A DNA stretch of 38,502 nt from an uncultured bacterium (GCA_949293265.1 CASFCK010000014.1:1-38502), one strand, 5' to 3'; numbered from the stretch's first letter, positions 1 through 7,569 are shown. Program-made: numbers and translations. Notes: generated from the letters alone by a model not told the origin.

Positions 1-2
1 TT

Positions 3-119
3 TCAACGCCAATTGAAAAGTTCTATGCTTTTTATGGTAGAGAAATACTAGATAAACTTGGTATATCTCTTATCGAACCTAATAACGTTATTTTAAAAAA
101 CAAACTAATAAAAAAATAA
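3..119 (+). CDS. C-terminal 38 residues of a gene entering from the left edge
   Basis: An open frame runs from the left edge to a TAA at 117-119 and ends in a lysine-rich tail (...NKLIKK). Only the C-terminus is visible and no family is recognised. The mobile-element remnants just downstream make a transposase fragment possible, but nothing in the residues proves it. Hairpins follow it at about 223-240 and 313-352. Confidence 0.35.
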   Translation, partial: STPIEKFYAFYGREILDKLGISLIEPNNVILKNKLIKK

Positions 120-432
120 TTGAATTAGGTTCATAAAAATTTTAATTAATACCTGGTAAAACTTGGCTATTTTAATAAGTACTAAAAAATAGCGGAATTT
201 AATTCTACAAAAAAGAATTTTACCCTATCATAGATAAGGGAAGTCCTTTTTTGCGTTTTTTTACCTACTTAAATTATAAAACAAAGTTATTTTAACATCA
301 ACTAAAATTAATAAAAAAATGAACTTCCTAATTTTAAGAAATTCATTTTTTTATTTTAGTTATAGCGGATTTTAATCATATAATCATTTTTTAACTTATT
401 ACAGCTTTACTCAGCGGAATTTACTTTTACAA
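120..432. other. Non-coding stretch with hairpins and a repeated AGCGGAATTT motif
   Basis: No convincing gene is seen here. The stretch holds two terminator-like hairpins (223-240 followed by a T run, and 313-352). It also holds the motif AGCGGAATTT at 191-200 and again at 413-422, with a one-base variant AGCGGATTTT at 364-373. The copies point the same way and lie between transposon remnants, so they may be end repeats of a decayed insertion element. That is inference. Confidence 0.5.
313..352. terminator. AT-rich hairpin with A/T-run flanks
   Basis: An 11-bp stem of AAAAAAATGAA (313-323) pairs with its complement at 342-352, and a further 3-bp helix lies inside. The A run on one side and T run on the other allow termination in either direction. 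The stem is poor in G+C, so termination strength is uncertain. Confidence 0.45.
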
Positions 433-585
433 TTAACCAAGAAAAGTATTATCATTATTAGAATTTCTCAGCTTTTTATAAAGACCACTAGAGCTAATTC
501 CTTCTGATAAAGCAAACTCTCTTACTGATAATGAACTATTATTAAATTTTGAAAGCATTAAATCCCAATCTATTCTTTTAGTCAT
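433..585 (-). CDS. 50-residue helix-turn-helix protein, transposase-accessory-like
   Basis: The ATG at 585 opens a 50-residue frame ending in TAA at 433. The central stretch SVREFALSEGISSSGLYKKL has the pattern of the short HTH seen at the N-terminus of IS66-type accessory and IS3-type OrfA proteins (SVxEFCxxxGIS...FYxWxRK). It lacks the longer C-terminal part of those families. No strong ribosome site precedes it. It is best read as a small transposon-derived HTH ORF or a remnant. The family link rests on pattern only. Confidence 0.45.
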   Translation of the reverse strand: MTKRIDWDLMLSKFNNSSLSVREFALSEGISSSGLYKKLRNSNNDNTFLG

Positions 586-641
586 ATATTGATTCCTACT
601 AAATATGACTAAATTTTATCAAAATTAAAATTGATGTTTAA

Positions 642-1133
642 CCTATATTATTTTTAACGCTTACATATCTTAATTTTATAACTAAAAATGAAAATTTAAT
701 TTTCATAGGTAGTCCTGGTGTAGGAAAAACGCACTTAGCTACTTCTATAGGAATTGAAGCAGCTAAAGCTAGAATATCTACCTATTTTATTTCGTGTAAT
801 GATTTAGTTTTACAATTAAAAAGAGCTCATTTAGAAAATAGATTAGAACAAAGATTAAAATTTTTTACCAAATACAAGTTATTAATAATTGATGAAGTGG
901 GATTTCTACCACTAGACTTAGAGTCTTCAAACTTATTATTTCAATTAATATCTAGAAGATATGAAAAACACTCAACAATTATAACAACTAATAAATCTTT
1001 ATCTAAATGGGGAGAAACTTTTGGTGATCCAGTTTTAGCAAATGCGATACTAGATCGTCTCTTACACCATAGTTTTATAATAAATATAGTTGGAAGATCT
1101 TACAGAACAAAAGATATTATTGAAGATGAATAA
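642..1133 (+). pseudogene. istB: IS21-family helper ATPase IstB, 5' end missing
   Basis: The frame that is open from 642 encodes the C-terminal two thirds of an IstB ATPase, the AAA+ protein that helps the IstA transposase of IS21 elements. The Walker A motif (GSPGVGKT) lies near 709-732 and Walker B (LLIIDEVG) near 880-903. The family signature RRYE...STIITTNKS and DRLLHH near the C-terminus are also present. Full-length IstB is about 250 residues. Here about 90 N-terminal residues are absent, an in-frame TAA sits at 639, there is no start codon with a ribosome site, and no istA precedes it. The element is therefore defective. The intact C-terminus and A+T-rich codons suggest recent decay. 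Confidence 0.85.
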
Positions 1134-1195
1134 CACCAAAATTGGTAAAAGTTATTTGAACTAAATGGTAATTTACATATTGACATTAACATTTA
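642..1195 (+). mobile_element. IS21-family element, right part only
   Basis: This covers the istB remnant plus about 60 bases of 3' flank. The likely right end lies near 1183-1193, where a minus-strand reading frame of different codon usage breaks off (see 1186-1344). The left part, including istA, is missing, so terminal repeats cannot be paired inside the window. The end position is approximate. Confidence 0.5.
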
Positions 1196-1344
1196 GCAAG
1201 GACCTTGAAGTTGCTTATATCAACAAGCTCTATTGTGCCTTTCCCGTTTATGGTTATTCGGTACTTTTCGTCTATCTTGTTATATAGGAACCTTGTTTCC
1301 TCGCTGAGGCTACTAAGCTTTTCTTTTAATTTTTCTAATGACAT
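1186..1344 (-). pseudogene. 5' fragment of an unrecognised gene cut by the IS21 end
   Basis: A GAGGAGG ribosome site is followed by two in-frame ATGs (1350 and 1344); spacing favours 1344. The 52-residue product starts MSLEKLKEKLSS and has an amphipathic coiled-coil-like N-terminus. Its codons are richer in G+C than the neighbours. The frame stops at 1186, within bases that belong to the probable IS21 terminus, so this looks like the first 50 or so codons of a longer gene interrupted by the insertion. The family is not recognised. A 13-codon ORF with its own AAGGAG site lies just upstream at 1391-1432. Confidence 0.4.
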
Positions 1345-1477
1345 ATCCATGCCTCCTCGTGTATATCAATCACTTTTTGAGGCGGTTATATCAAGTTATA
1401 AAGACACTATTTTTCAAAAGAAAAGAGTTCATATTTCAGAGCTCCTTAAGGTTTGTATCATCATTTTTTTACTTTGC

Positions 1478-3205
1478 TTAATAGAATAATGTAATATCTC
1501 CCAAAACTACTCTACCCTTATTTCTATCACCGCTCGGATTATCACATTCTACGATAAATCTAAAATTATCTTTTGGAGTAGAAAATTTAAAGTACATATT
1601 TTCTTCCAAATCTTTGCTAGTAGCCAAATCAGAAACCACAAAATCATATTCAGTTGTCCAATCAGACTCTTTAGATGATCTCGATTCCAATCTTACACTC
1701 GAATTATAATCGGTAAGCCCTTCTAGTCCACTCCACAATGAAATGTCAAAGTTTATAGCTGTAATAGGCACATCAAAATCAAACTCTAAATATGCAGTTC
1801 CAGCATCATCTCGTTTAGAGGAAAGAACTAAATATTCATCTTCTATATAACCACATCTTAATCTTGTAGTTCCAAACTTAAAACCAGAATCAAGAATAAT
1901 ATCAGCCTCTTTTTCATAATAAAAATATTGACCTTGTCCTTGATCATTAACAAAATCCTCTGAAAAATCAATAGGTCTAATGACTTCTGAATTATGCTTT
2001 GTTGTGTAGCCAATTACACCTGTGTTTATTATGTTCTTTAAAAAATCAGCACTTGCATATCTTTTGATATTGTCACCCCAACCCCAATTCAATCTAAAAA
2101 CTAAAAGTAGTTCTGAAATATTATTTCCATCCCTATCGATTCCATTCCAAGTTTGATATTCATATATATTTACATAATGATTTCCAAGATCGCCATTTCC
2201 CGCTAATCCGCCAAACATTGTGGCAGGTGAACCATTATTAATAGAATTTTTTATTATGTTAATTTTATTGGAGTAGATAAGGCTTTCAGAAGTGCAAGAA
2301 AGCTCTTCACTCAAATTGTGTTGACTAACAACAGCATTAAATCCTGCAACATAATCACTAGGCCAAGTAAAAGTATTCTTGTTCTTATCATCAGAAGATG
2401 CAAGTGCAACTTGGTCTTCGTTGAATGATTTTGAAAAACTTGGCAATTCAATTGTCTTTGTATTCGTAAGAACATCATAAGCTAATCGTATTCTATCATA
2501 TTTATTATTAGGGTCTTCCATAAATGTTGTATACCCTCTGTATCGTGCATAATAATCTAAAATCCCCATCATAGCTATTGGCCCACAACCGCCATATGAA
2601 CTTGCAGAACCAGAAGTGTCTACTGCTGTTAAAACATCTTCCCTCGGAAAATTATCTCCCTGCATTTCAATTGGTACATATCCGGTAACATCTAAAAGTG
2701 ATTTGCTATTGTTTTTATCCATTACCCAGTCATGCGAACCGTAATGTTTTATTTCTAAAAATTCATGAACGTTATTATCATTTACATCATGACCAACCAC
2801 TTCACCAGCTCGATATGAATTATTCCAATCCCAAATCGCACGCAACGTTAAATCGCTAGATGGTATATCCTCATCAAAATTCCACTCATTGCCGTTTTCA
2901 TCCTGCCATTCTTCAAATGTAGCGAAGCTCCTTGACAAAGAACTCTTATCTGGAGCAGTAATTAATTCACCTGCTTCAATTGTATACGAAAAATTTTGGC
3001 TAGATCCGTTATATGTTCCACCATTTAAATCGAATGCAACTTTAATGACATTTGAATCGTTAACTAGGCGCTTTTTAATGGCTTGAGTATATGCATTTCC
3101 ATTAATCTGAACTTTTTCCTTTGGAACATTTGGCGCAATGGATCCAATTCTGCTAAGCGAAAACAATGAGGCACTTGCAACTAAAACTAACAATAATTTC
3201 TTCAT
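1478..3205 (-). CDS. Secreted papain-like cysteine protease with InlB-type repeat
   Basis: This 575-residue protein starts with a signal peptide (MKKLLLVLVASASLFSL). Residues about 55-128 form one Listeria-Bacteroides (InlB B-type) repeat, with AFDLNGGTYNG at the start and LTLRAIWDW at the end. The protease-like region follows. C207 lies in SYGGCGPIAMMGILDYY, H343 in GNHYVNIYEY and N373 in RLNWGWG, a Cys-His-Asn order typical of C39/C10-like papain-fold peptidases. The last 160 residues look like a beta-rich module. It probably cleaves peptides outside the cell; the substrate is unknown. It follows the lipoprotein gene by 3 bp and is probably co-transcribed with it. No sortase motif or C-terminal membrane anchor is seen. 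Confidence 0.75.
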   Translation of the reverse strand: MKKLLLVLVASASLFSLSRIGSIAPNVPKEKVQINGNAYTQAIKKRLVNDSNVIKVAFDLNGGTYNGSSQNFSYTIEAGELITAPDKSSLSRSFATFEEWQDENGNEWNFDEDIPSSDLTLRAIWDWNNSYRAGEVVGHDVNDNNVHEFLEIKHYGSHDWVMDKNNSKSLLDVTGYVPIEMQGDNFPREDVLTAVDTSGSASSYGGCGPIAMMGILDYYARYRGYTTFMEDPNNKYDRIRLAYDVLTNTKTIELPSFSKSFNEDQVALASSDDKNKNTFTWPSDYVAGFNAVVSQHNLSEELSCTSESLIYSNKINIIKNSINNGSPATMFGGLAGNGDLGNHYVNIYEYQTWNGIDRDGNNISELLLVFRLNWGWGDNIKRYASADFLKNIINTGVIGYTTKHNSEVIRPIDFSEDFVNDQGQGQYFYYEKEADIILDSGFKFGTTRLRCGYIEDEYLVLSSKRDDAGTAYLEFDFDVPITAINFDISLWSGLEGLTDYNSSVRLESRSSKESDWTTEYDFVVSDLATSKDLEENMYFKFSTPKDNFRFIVECDNPSGDRNKGRVVLGDITLFY

Positions 3206-3208
3206 AAC

Positions 3209-3703
3209 CTATCTCCTTTCTAATTGATATTCAGTGATTATTGTTTTTTCATTTTGTTGAATTGTAAAACTAATAATATTATCCAATGGTGTGTAATGAA
3301 TAAAAGTTAAATCAAATATGTTACTTTCAGCTTTAATTTGAAATTCTTTCCAATACGTCTCTTCTACAAAGAAATCATAACATTTAATTGGAATTGATTG
3401 CCGAGTATTTCCATCTACAACTCTTAAATCAAAGGACAAAAAAATCTCTTCGCGTTTATAGTTTCTTAATGACCACGGATCTTCAAAAACATTATATTCT
3501 TGACTTTCAAACTCTTCCCTACTAATTTCTTCAAGTTTTATAGTAAATTCTTCAAACGTTTTCTCTTCTTCATCTTTAAGAACATTAACCGGAAAATACT
3601 CCCCAGGTGAAATCGGTTTAAAAGATGAAGTACACGAAGCCAAAGATACACTCAAAAATAGCACCCCTAACGTTAGGTAAAGTCTTTTAATAGTAGGCAA
3701 CAT
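3209..3703 (-). CDS. Putative lipoprotein, first gene of protease operon
   Basis: This 164-residue protein has a clear lipoprotein signal: a basic start, a hydrophobic core and the lipobox LASC with C24 as the lipidated residue. The mature part is acidic (DEEEKTFEEF) with predicted beta strands and no recognised domain. An AAAGGATG ribosome site precedes the ATG. Its stop is 3 bp from the start of the secreted protease gene, so the pair likely works together, for example as membrane-held partner, inhibitor or substrate of the protease. That role is inference from context only. Confidence 0.6.
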   Translation of the reverse strand: MLPTIKRLYLTLGVLFLSVSLASCTSSFKPISPGEYFPVNVLKDEEEKTFEEFTIKLEEISREEFESQEYNVFEDPWSLRNYKREEIFLSFDLRVVDGNTRQSIPIKCYDFFVEETYWKEFQIKAESNIFDLTFIHYTPLDNIISFTIQQNEKTIITEYQLERR

Positions 3704-3941
3704 ATTATCTCATCCTTTCAACCCGCCAATAGACAAACAAATTAATTGCGTACAACTATCTTTTTGTAATCTTATTTTATCACATTTTTACATTATTTAG
3801 AATTACTAATCGAATATTTCTTTCTAGTATTCTGTTTTTAAAAATTCCAAAATATTTGGCCCGTATTTTTCGTGAGTCCCCCTCGTGCGGTACCCGTTCC
3901 TAAATTCATGAGCCTACCCGGGGGAGGTTAACTAGGTGTCA
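3704..3941. other. Intergenic segment, A+T-rich then G+C-rich patch
   Basis: The first part is the upstream region of the lipoprotein gene, with a possible weak -10 (TAAAAT) on the minus strand. From about 3850 to 3940 the sequence becomes unusually G+C-rich, with CCCCCTCG near 3886 and CCCGGGGGAGG near 3917, unlike anything else here. It reads as the tail of the foreign fragment at 3942-4115. No RNA gene is recognised in it. Confidence 0.4.
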
Positions 3942-4115
3942 TCAATTATATTTTTGCCCGAGTTTGTTGGCCCAGCTTTCGGTATAGAAAGAATAATAAT
4001 CCACGCCATGCTTCTCTCTCCACTTCTCAAAGCAGCCGCACCAGATGAGGCTAGGAAGTCCTATCACGAACAACCAAATAGGTCCTAGGATTAGCGACTG
4101 TTTTTCCTTGTACAT
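3942..4115 (-). pseudogene. 57-residue membrane-tail fragment of atypical composition
   Basis: From the ATG at 4115 the frame reads a hydrophobic segment (LILGPIWLFVIGLPSLIW) followed by a soluble tail (FEKWREKHGVDYYSFYTESW) and a TGA at 3942. The DNA is much richer in G+C than its surroundings. There is no ribosome site, and a TGA stands directly before the ATG. It resembles the C-terminal end of a longer membrane protein, joined to unrelated A+T-rich sequence. It may be a degraded cargo gene of a mobile element. No family assignment is possible. Confidence 0.35.
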
Positions 4116-4304
4116 TCAAGTCTTTTAAATAATTAAAAGCACTCACATAATTACTTATGTTCAATATAAGCTTTAAATAATCTTTGGTATAATCTACATT
4201 CATACCAAATAAAACTAATGGCATTATTTTGGTAAATAAAATACTATCAAAATTAATATTAAATTTCAAAACAATGTTATCATCGTTTATAGCTTTAAAG
4301 CAGT
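4051..4304 (-). pseudogene. Broken gene, frame open without a good start
   Basis: A frame open from an upstream TAG to a stop at 4051 encodes about 80 residues. The most protein-like part is YLKLILNISNYVSAFNYLKD and the following ANPRTYLV. The only starts are non-ATG and have no ribosome site. A second frame just upstream, ending at about 4290, reads EAFNFVMDRRYTALK, as if one gene had been frameshifted. The NPRTYL pattern faintly recalls the end of some plasmid replication initiators, but this is weak. It overlaps the foreign fragment at 3942-4115 in another frame, probably marking a recombination joint. Confidence 0.25.
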
Positions 4305-4390
4305 ATATCTTCTATCCATTACGAAATTAAATGCTTCTTGTTCATTTATTTTGATTATAAATATTTATATATACTTAAATAAAATTAAGC

Positions 4391-4447
4391 TCAACATCCA
4401 TACAAAAAGAAAGTAGCTGCTAAAACAAAAATACAGATTTTTTTCAT
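4391..4447 (-). CDS. 18-residue lipoprotein leader that stops at its lipobox cysteine
   Basis: After a strong GAGGAGG site the ATG at 4447 encodes MKKICIFVLAATFFLYGC and then TGA. This is a complete lipoprotein signal sequence (basic start, hydrophobic core, LYGC lipobox) with no mature protein. A TTGACA box (minus strand, 4541-4536) lies upstream, with A+T-rich bases where a -10 would be. It may be a lipoprotein gene truncated at its first mature codon. It may also be a functional micro-ORF, such as a small secreted peptide of the kind made when lipoprotein leaders are processed into enterococcal pheromones. The sequence cannot separate these. Confidence 0.4.
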   Translation of the reverse strand: MKKICIFVLAATFFLYGC

Positions 4448-4705
4448 CACTTTGTCCTCCTCGTATAATAAGATATTATTTTATAAACATAAAACTATAA
4501 CACTATATTTAATATCTACACTTTCGAGGTTTTGATGTCAAGTTTTTTTACAAATAATAAGCTTAATAATAATTAACATATTGAATTTTATTTCTTTATA
4601 TTTTAATTATTCGAATATTATTCTTTTTCATGTAATGATAAAAGCGCTTTATAAAAATTGTATTAATATGAAAAAAGATTTTGTAAAATTTAGTTAATTT
4701 TATAA

Positions 4706-4733
4706 AAAAAATAGGACTTTCGTCCTATTTTTT
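4706..4733 (-). terminator. Terminator after ybxB
   Basis: A 12-bp stem AAAAAATAGGAC (4706-4717) pairs with 4722-4733 around a TTTC loop. It ends the rplK-rplA-rplJ-rplL-ybxB transcript and overlaps the ybxB stop codon. Confidence 0.8.
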
Positions 4734-5315
4734 GGCTTGAATTATAAAATAACCTTTATCTTTATTAATGATATTAACTTCTTTAAATAATTCTTTTAAA
4801 TATTTTAAAGTACTATCTTTACCTTGCTTCTTTTGAATAACAATATCTAATTCACCATTAGTGACTAAGTGATTATAAGATTCTAAATACAAGTTAAAAA
4901 CCACTTTTTTTCCTGCCCTAATTGGTGGATTTAAAAGAATTTGGCTAAAACTAATATCAGGTATGTTTTCAAACATATCACCACTATATACATTAATATT
5001 AACGTTATTAATTTTAGCGTTTTCTTTAGTTAATAAAACTGCTCTTTCATTAATATCAGTAGCATAGACTGCTTTATTTGTTTGTGATTTTAAGACTATA
5101 CCTACTACGCCATAACCACAGCACAAGTCTAGTAGCGGAAATTCAATATTATTTATAGTTATAGAGTTTAATAATAAATTAGTACCAAAATCTACATATT
5201 GTTTAGAAAAAACTCCATTATCAGTTTTGAATTTAAATAATTTGTTTTTAAACTGATAATTTATTTCTTGAGGGTTAGATAATACATCGGGATTTTTAGA
5301 GTAATAATGTGACAT
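4725..5315 (-). CDS. ybxB: RsmC/YbxB-type class I methyltransferase
   Basis: This 196-residue SAM-dependent methyltransferase matches the short Gram-positive YbxB type, related to RsmC (16S rRNA guanine-N2 methylation). The AdoMet-binding loop is DLCCGYGVVG from D63, the acidic strand end is D87 in ATDINERA, and the catalytic NPPI motif is at 129-132. It lies directly downstream of rplL, the position it holds in Bacillus (rplL-ybxB-rpoB). Here no rpoB follows; the region beyond is mobile debris. The terminator-like palindrome at 5328-5351 lies between rplL and this gene and may lower its expression. The exact rRNA target is inferred from the family. Confidence 0.85.
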   Translation of the reverse strand: MSHYYSKNPDVLSNPQEINYQFKNKLFKFKTDNGVFSKQYVDFGTNLLLNSITINNIEFPLLDLCCGYGVVGIVLKSQTNKAVYATDINERAVLLTKENAKINNVNINVYSGDMFENIPDISFSQILLNPPIRAGKKVVFNLYLESYNHLVTNGELDIVIQKKQGKDSTLKYLKELFKEVNIINKDKGYFIIQAKK

Positions 5316-5327
5316 ATTTTTTAAAGA

Positions 5328-5351
5328 AAAAGCCTAGTATACTAGGCTTTT
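5328..5351 (-). terminator. Palindromic hairpin between rplL and ybxB
   Basis: AAAAGCCTAG (5328-5337) pairs with CTAGGCTTTT (5342-5351) around TATA. A T run follows on the minus strand. It probably terminates much of the transcription after rplL, with read-through into ybxB. Confidence 0.75.
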
Positions 5352-5353
5352 AA

Positions 5354-5731
5354 TTACTTAACTTCTACTTCAGCGCCAGCTTCAGTAAGTTTAGTTTTAA
5401 TTTCTTCTGCTTCAGCTTTAGAAACTTTTTCTTTAACTGGTTTTGGTGCATTATCAACTAATTCTTTAGCTTCTTTTAAGCCTAAACCTGTGATTTCTTT
5501 AACTACTTTAATTACACCTAATTTAGCTGCACCTGGAGCTTTTAAAATTACATCGAATTCAGTTTGTTCTGCAGCAGCAGCACCAGCAGCAGCACCTGCA
5601 GCAGGAGCAGCAGCAACTGCACTTGGATCAATACCAAATTCTTCTTTCATTGCATCTACTAATTCTTTTACTTCAAGAATAGTCATTTCTTTTAATGCTT
5701 CAATAAATGTTTCTTTTGTTAACTTAGCCAT
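5354..5731 (-). CDS. rplL: 50S ribosomal protein L7/L12
   Basis: This 125-residue stalk protein is of normal length. The N-terminal dimerisation helix region ([20 protein letters not shown]) is followed by an Ala/Gly-rich hinge (about 38-54). The C-terminal factor-binding domain carries [21 protein letters not shown]12 dimers bind L10 to form the stalk that recruits translation GTPases. It lies 26 bp after rplJ, preceded by AGGAGG. It is co-regulated with rplJ by the L10 leader and is followed by a hairpin that separates it from ybxB. Confidence 0.97.
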   Translation of the reverse strand: MAKLTKETFIEALKEMTILEVKELVDAMKEEFGIDPSAVAAAPAAGAAAGAAAAEQTEFDVILKAPGAAKLGVIKVVKEITGLGLKEAKELVDNAPKPVKEKVSKAEAEEIKTKLTEAGAEVEVK

Positions 5732-5757
5732 TGTTATATCCTCCTATTTATATCTTA

Positions 5758-6258
5758 TTAATTTGCGGCTTCTTCATGTTCTTCAACATACAAATTTAAA
5801 GCTACTGCTAAATTTCTTACTGTACCTAACATACCAGCAGCTAATTGAGTTAATAATGTTTCGTATGATGGAAGTTTTGATAATTCTTCTAATTGGTTAA
5901 CATTATATACGTCACCATCTACAACACCACTTACAACTTCTACACATGTATTATCTTTAGCAAATGCATAGATTTGTTTAGCTGGTGCTACCATATCTTC
6001 AGTTGCGAAAGCAATAGCGATTGGACCTGACATGCTATCAGCAAAAGCAGCATAACCAAGTTCGCTAGCTGCACGACGTGTAATGTTATTTTTAATAATT
6101 TGAACATCACAACCATTAGCGCGCATTGCTCTTCTTAATTGTTGAAATTTTTCTACTGTTAAGCCTTGATATTTAAATGCTACAACAGATTTTGATGCTT
6201 TAATTTTTTCAACTAATTCAGCAACTAAGGTTTTCTTTTGTTCTATTGCACTAGACAT
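5758..6258 (-). CDS. rplJ: 50S ribosomal protein L10
   Basis: This 166-residue L10 has the family pattern: an N-terminal rRNA-binding domain (VAELVEKIKASKSVVAFKYQ, then the LRRAMRANG motif) and a C-terminal helix (LPSYETLLTQLAAGMLGTVR) that carries the L7/L12 dimers. It anchors the stalk to 23S rRNA beside L11. The start follows a GGAGGTG ribosome site. About 110 bases of structured leader precede it, the classic site where L10-L12 represses its own synthesis. It lies between rplA and rplL in the usual order. Confidence 0.97.
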   Translation of the reverse strand: MSSAIEQKKTLVAELVEKIKASKSVVAFKYQGLTVEKFQQLRRAMRANGCDVQIIKNNITRRAASELGYAAFADSMSGPIAIAFATEDMVAPAKQIYAFAKDNTCVEVVSGVVDGDVYNVNQLEELSKLPSYETLLTQLAAGMLGTVRNLAVALNLYVEEHEEAAN

Positions 6259-6274
6259 TTTGCACCTCCGTATA

Positions 6275-6366
6275 AATTTAAAAATCTTCTCTACCGAGCA
6301 TGGTAAAGAAGATTCTTTTCCCTACCTCGGTAGAAATTAAGTGCTTACGCACACCTACTGTCTTTG
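6275..6366 (-). ncRNA. Ribosomal protein L10 leader with terminator/antiterminator
   Basis: The rplA-rplJ gap contains the pattern of the L10 leader. It begins with a small hairpin (GTGCGTAAGCAC, 6341-6352). A strand at 6326-6334 can pair with 6290-6298 (CTCGGTAGA). A competing 13-bp stem forms between 6302-6314 and 6283-6295 and is followed by five U (6284-6280), like an intrinsic terminator. The two pairings share the CTCGGTAG strand and exclude each other. By analogy with the known Bacillus leader, L10(L12) binding is inferred to favour termination and so limit rplJ-rplL. Confidence 0.85.
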
Positions 6367-6371
6367 GTAAA

Positions 6372-7073
6372 TTATTTGCCTGCAGCAACAATAGTATCTG
6401 GGTTAACTTTAACACCAGGGCCCATTGTAGAAGCTACAGAAATGTTTTTAATGTATGTACCCTTTACTGTAGAAGGGCGAACTCTTGTTAAAGTATCATA
6501 AACTGCTCTTAAGTTTTGAGCTAATTTTTCAGCTCCAAATGATACTTTACCAATAGTCATTTGAATATTACCTACTTTATCAGGTCTATATTCAACTTTA
6601 CCGTTTTTAATTTCTTGAACTGCTTTAGTTACATCCATTGTAACTGTACCAGTTTTAGGGTTTGGCATTAAACCTTTAGGACCTAAAATACGACCTAAAC
6701 GTCCAAGTTCACCCATCATATCTGGTGTAGCAACAATAATGTCGAAATCAAACCAGCCTTGTTGGATTTTATGAATATATTCGCTATCGCCAACATAATC
6801 TGCACCAGCTGCTGTTGCTTCTTGTTGTTTTGCACCACGGCATAAAACTAAAACACGACGAGTTTTACCAGTACCATTAGGTAAAACAATAGCGCCTCTA
6901 ATATTTTGTTCTGCCTTACGTGGATCAAGATTTAAACGGAATGCTACATCAACAGAAGCATCAAATTTAACAGTTGAAGTTTTACAAGCTAATTCTAAAG
7001 CTTCTAAAGCTGAATAAACTTTATTAGCATCAACTAATTTTGCTGCTTCTTGGTATTTCTTTCCTCTCTTCAT
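6372..7073 (-). CDS. rplA: 50S ribosomal protein L1
   Basis: This 233-residue L1 has the expected length and motifs: [25 protein letters not shown] near the start, [19 protein letters not shown] in the middle and [15 protein letters not shown] at the end. L1 binds the mobile stalk of 23S rRNA near the E site and helps release deacylated tRNA. It represses its own operon by binding an rRNA-like site in mRNA. Such a site lies 17 bases before this start (7090-7115), in addition to one before rplK. AGGAGG precedes the ATG. Confidence 0.97.
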   Translation of the reverse strand: MKRGKKYQEAAKLVDANKVYSALEALELACKTSTVKFDASVDVAFRLNLDPRKAEQNIRGAIVLPNGTGKTRRVLVLCRGAKQQEATAAGADYVGDSEYIHKIQQGWFDFDIIVATPDMMGELGRLGRILGPKGLMPNPKTGTVTMDVTKAVQEIKNGKVEYRPDKVGNIQMTIGKVSFGAEKLAQNLRAVYDTLTRVRPSTVKGTYIKNISVASTMGPGVKVNPDTIVAAGK

Positions 7074-7089
7074 ATTTTCCTCCTAAAAT

Positions 7090-7115
7090 GTGGTTAAGCG
7101 GGAATTTCCTCCCAC
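7090..7115 (-). promoter_or_regulatory. Probable L1-binding mRNA site between rplK and rplA
   Basis: On the minus strand this 26-nt element begins GTGGGAGG and ends CCGCTTAACCAC. GTGG pairs with the final CCAC, and an inner GGAA/TTCC stem forms. It matches the rplK leader element (7595-7620) at 20 of 26 positions. It also resembles the L1-binding part of 23S rRNA, where GUGGGAGGC on one strand faces GCCG...ACCAC. It lies just before the rplA ribosome site, so L1 binding could block translation. Confidence 0.7.
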
Positions 7116-7143
7116 AAATTTAGGCTGTATAAACAACCTTTAA

Positions 7144-7569
7144 TTAATCTTCAACTGTAATACCCATGTTACGAGCAGTACCAGCGATGATTTTAGTTGC
7201 CGCTTCAACGTCATTAGCATTTAAGTCAGGCATCTTCATTTTAGCAATTTCTTCAGCTTGCGCTTTAGTTATTTTTGCTACAATGTTCTTCTTAGAGTTG
7301 TTAGAACCTTTTTCAATGCCTGCAGCTTTCTTTAATAAGTCTGAAGCAGGTGGAGTCTTAACAACAAATGTGAAAGAACGGTCTTCATATACAGAAATTA
7401 CTACTGGTAGAACATATCCCATTTTATCTTTAGTTTGATCATTGAATTGTGAACAAAAGCCTGGGATATTAACGCCTGCCTGTCCTAATGCTGGACCGAC
7501 TGGAGGCGCTGGATTAGCTTTACCGGCTGGAATCTGTAATTTAACTACTTTAACTACTTTCTTAGCCAT
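7144..7569 (-). CDS. rplK: 50S ribosomal protein L11
   Basis: The start is the ATG at 7569 (141 residues, [16 protein letters not shown]), because AGGAGG lies 7 bases before it. An upstream in-frame ATG at 7590 would place that site inside the coding region. The N-terminal [22 protein letters not shown] and C-terminal rRNA-binding [26 protein letters not shown] are diagnostic. L11 forms the GTPase-associated centre with L10/L12. It heads the ribosomal transcript, with its own promoter and leader upstream. Confidence 0.96.
   Translation of the reverse strand: MAKKVVKVVKLQIPAGKANPAPPVGPALGQAGVNIPGFCSQFNDQTKDKMGYVLPVVISVYEDRSFTFVVKTPPASDLLKKAAGIEKGSNNSKKNIVAKITKAQAEEIAKMKMPDLNANDVEAATKIIAGTARNMGITVED

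Noticed and set aside
1205-1489. Plus-strand 94-codon frame
   Set aside because: No ribosome site; it runs antisense to a minus-strand frame with a strong GAGGAGG site and overlaps the 3' end of the protease gene.
3850-3945. tRNA or other structured RNA in the G+C-rich patch
   Set aside because: No cloverleaf, anticodon arm or CCA end could be traced, and the inverted runs do not pair exactly.
5490-5900. Long plus-strand frame opposite rplL and rplJ
   Set aside because: It is antisense to two certain ribosomal genes, and its Ala-rich run is the mirror of the L7/L12 hinge codons.
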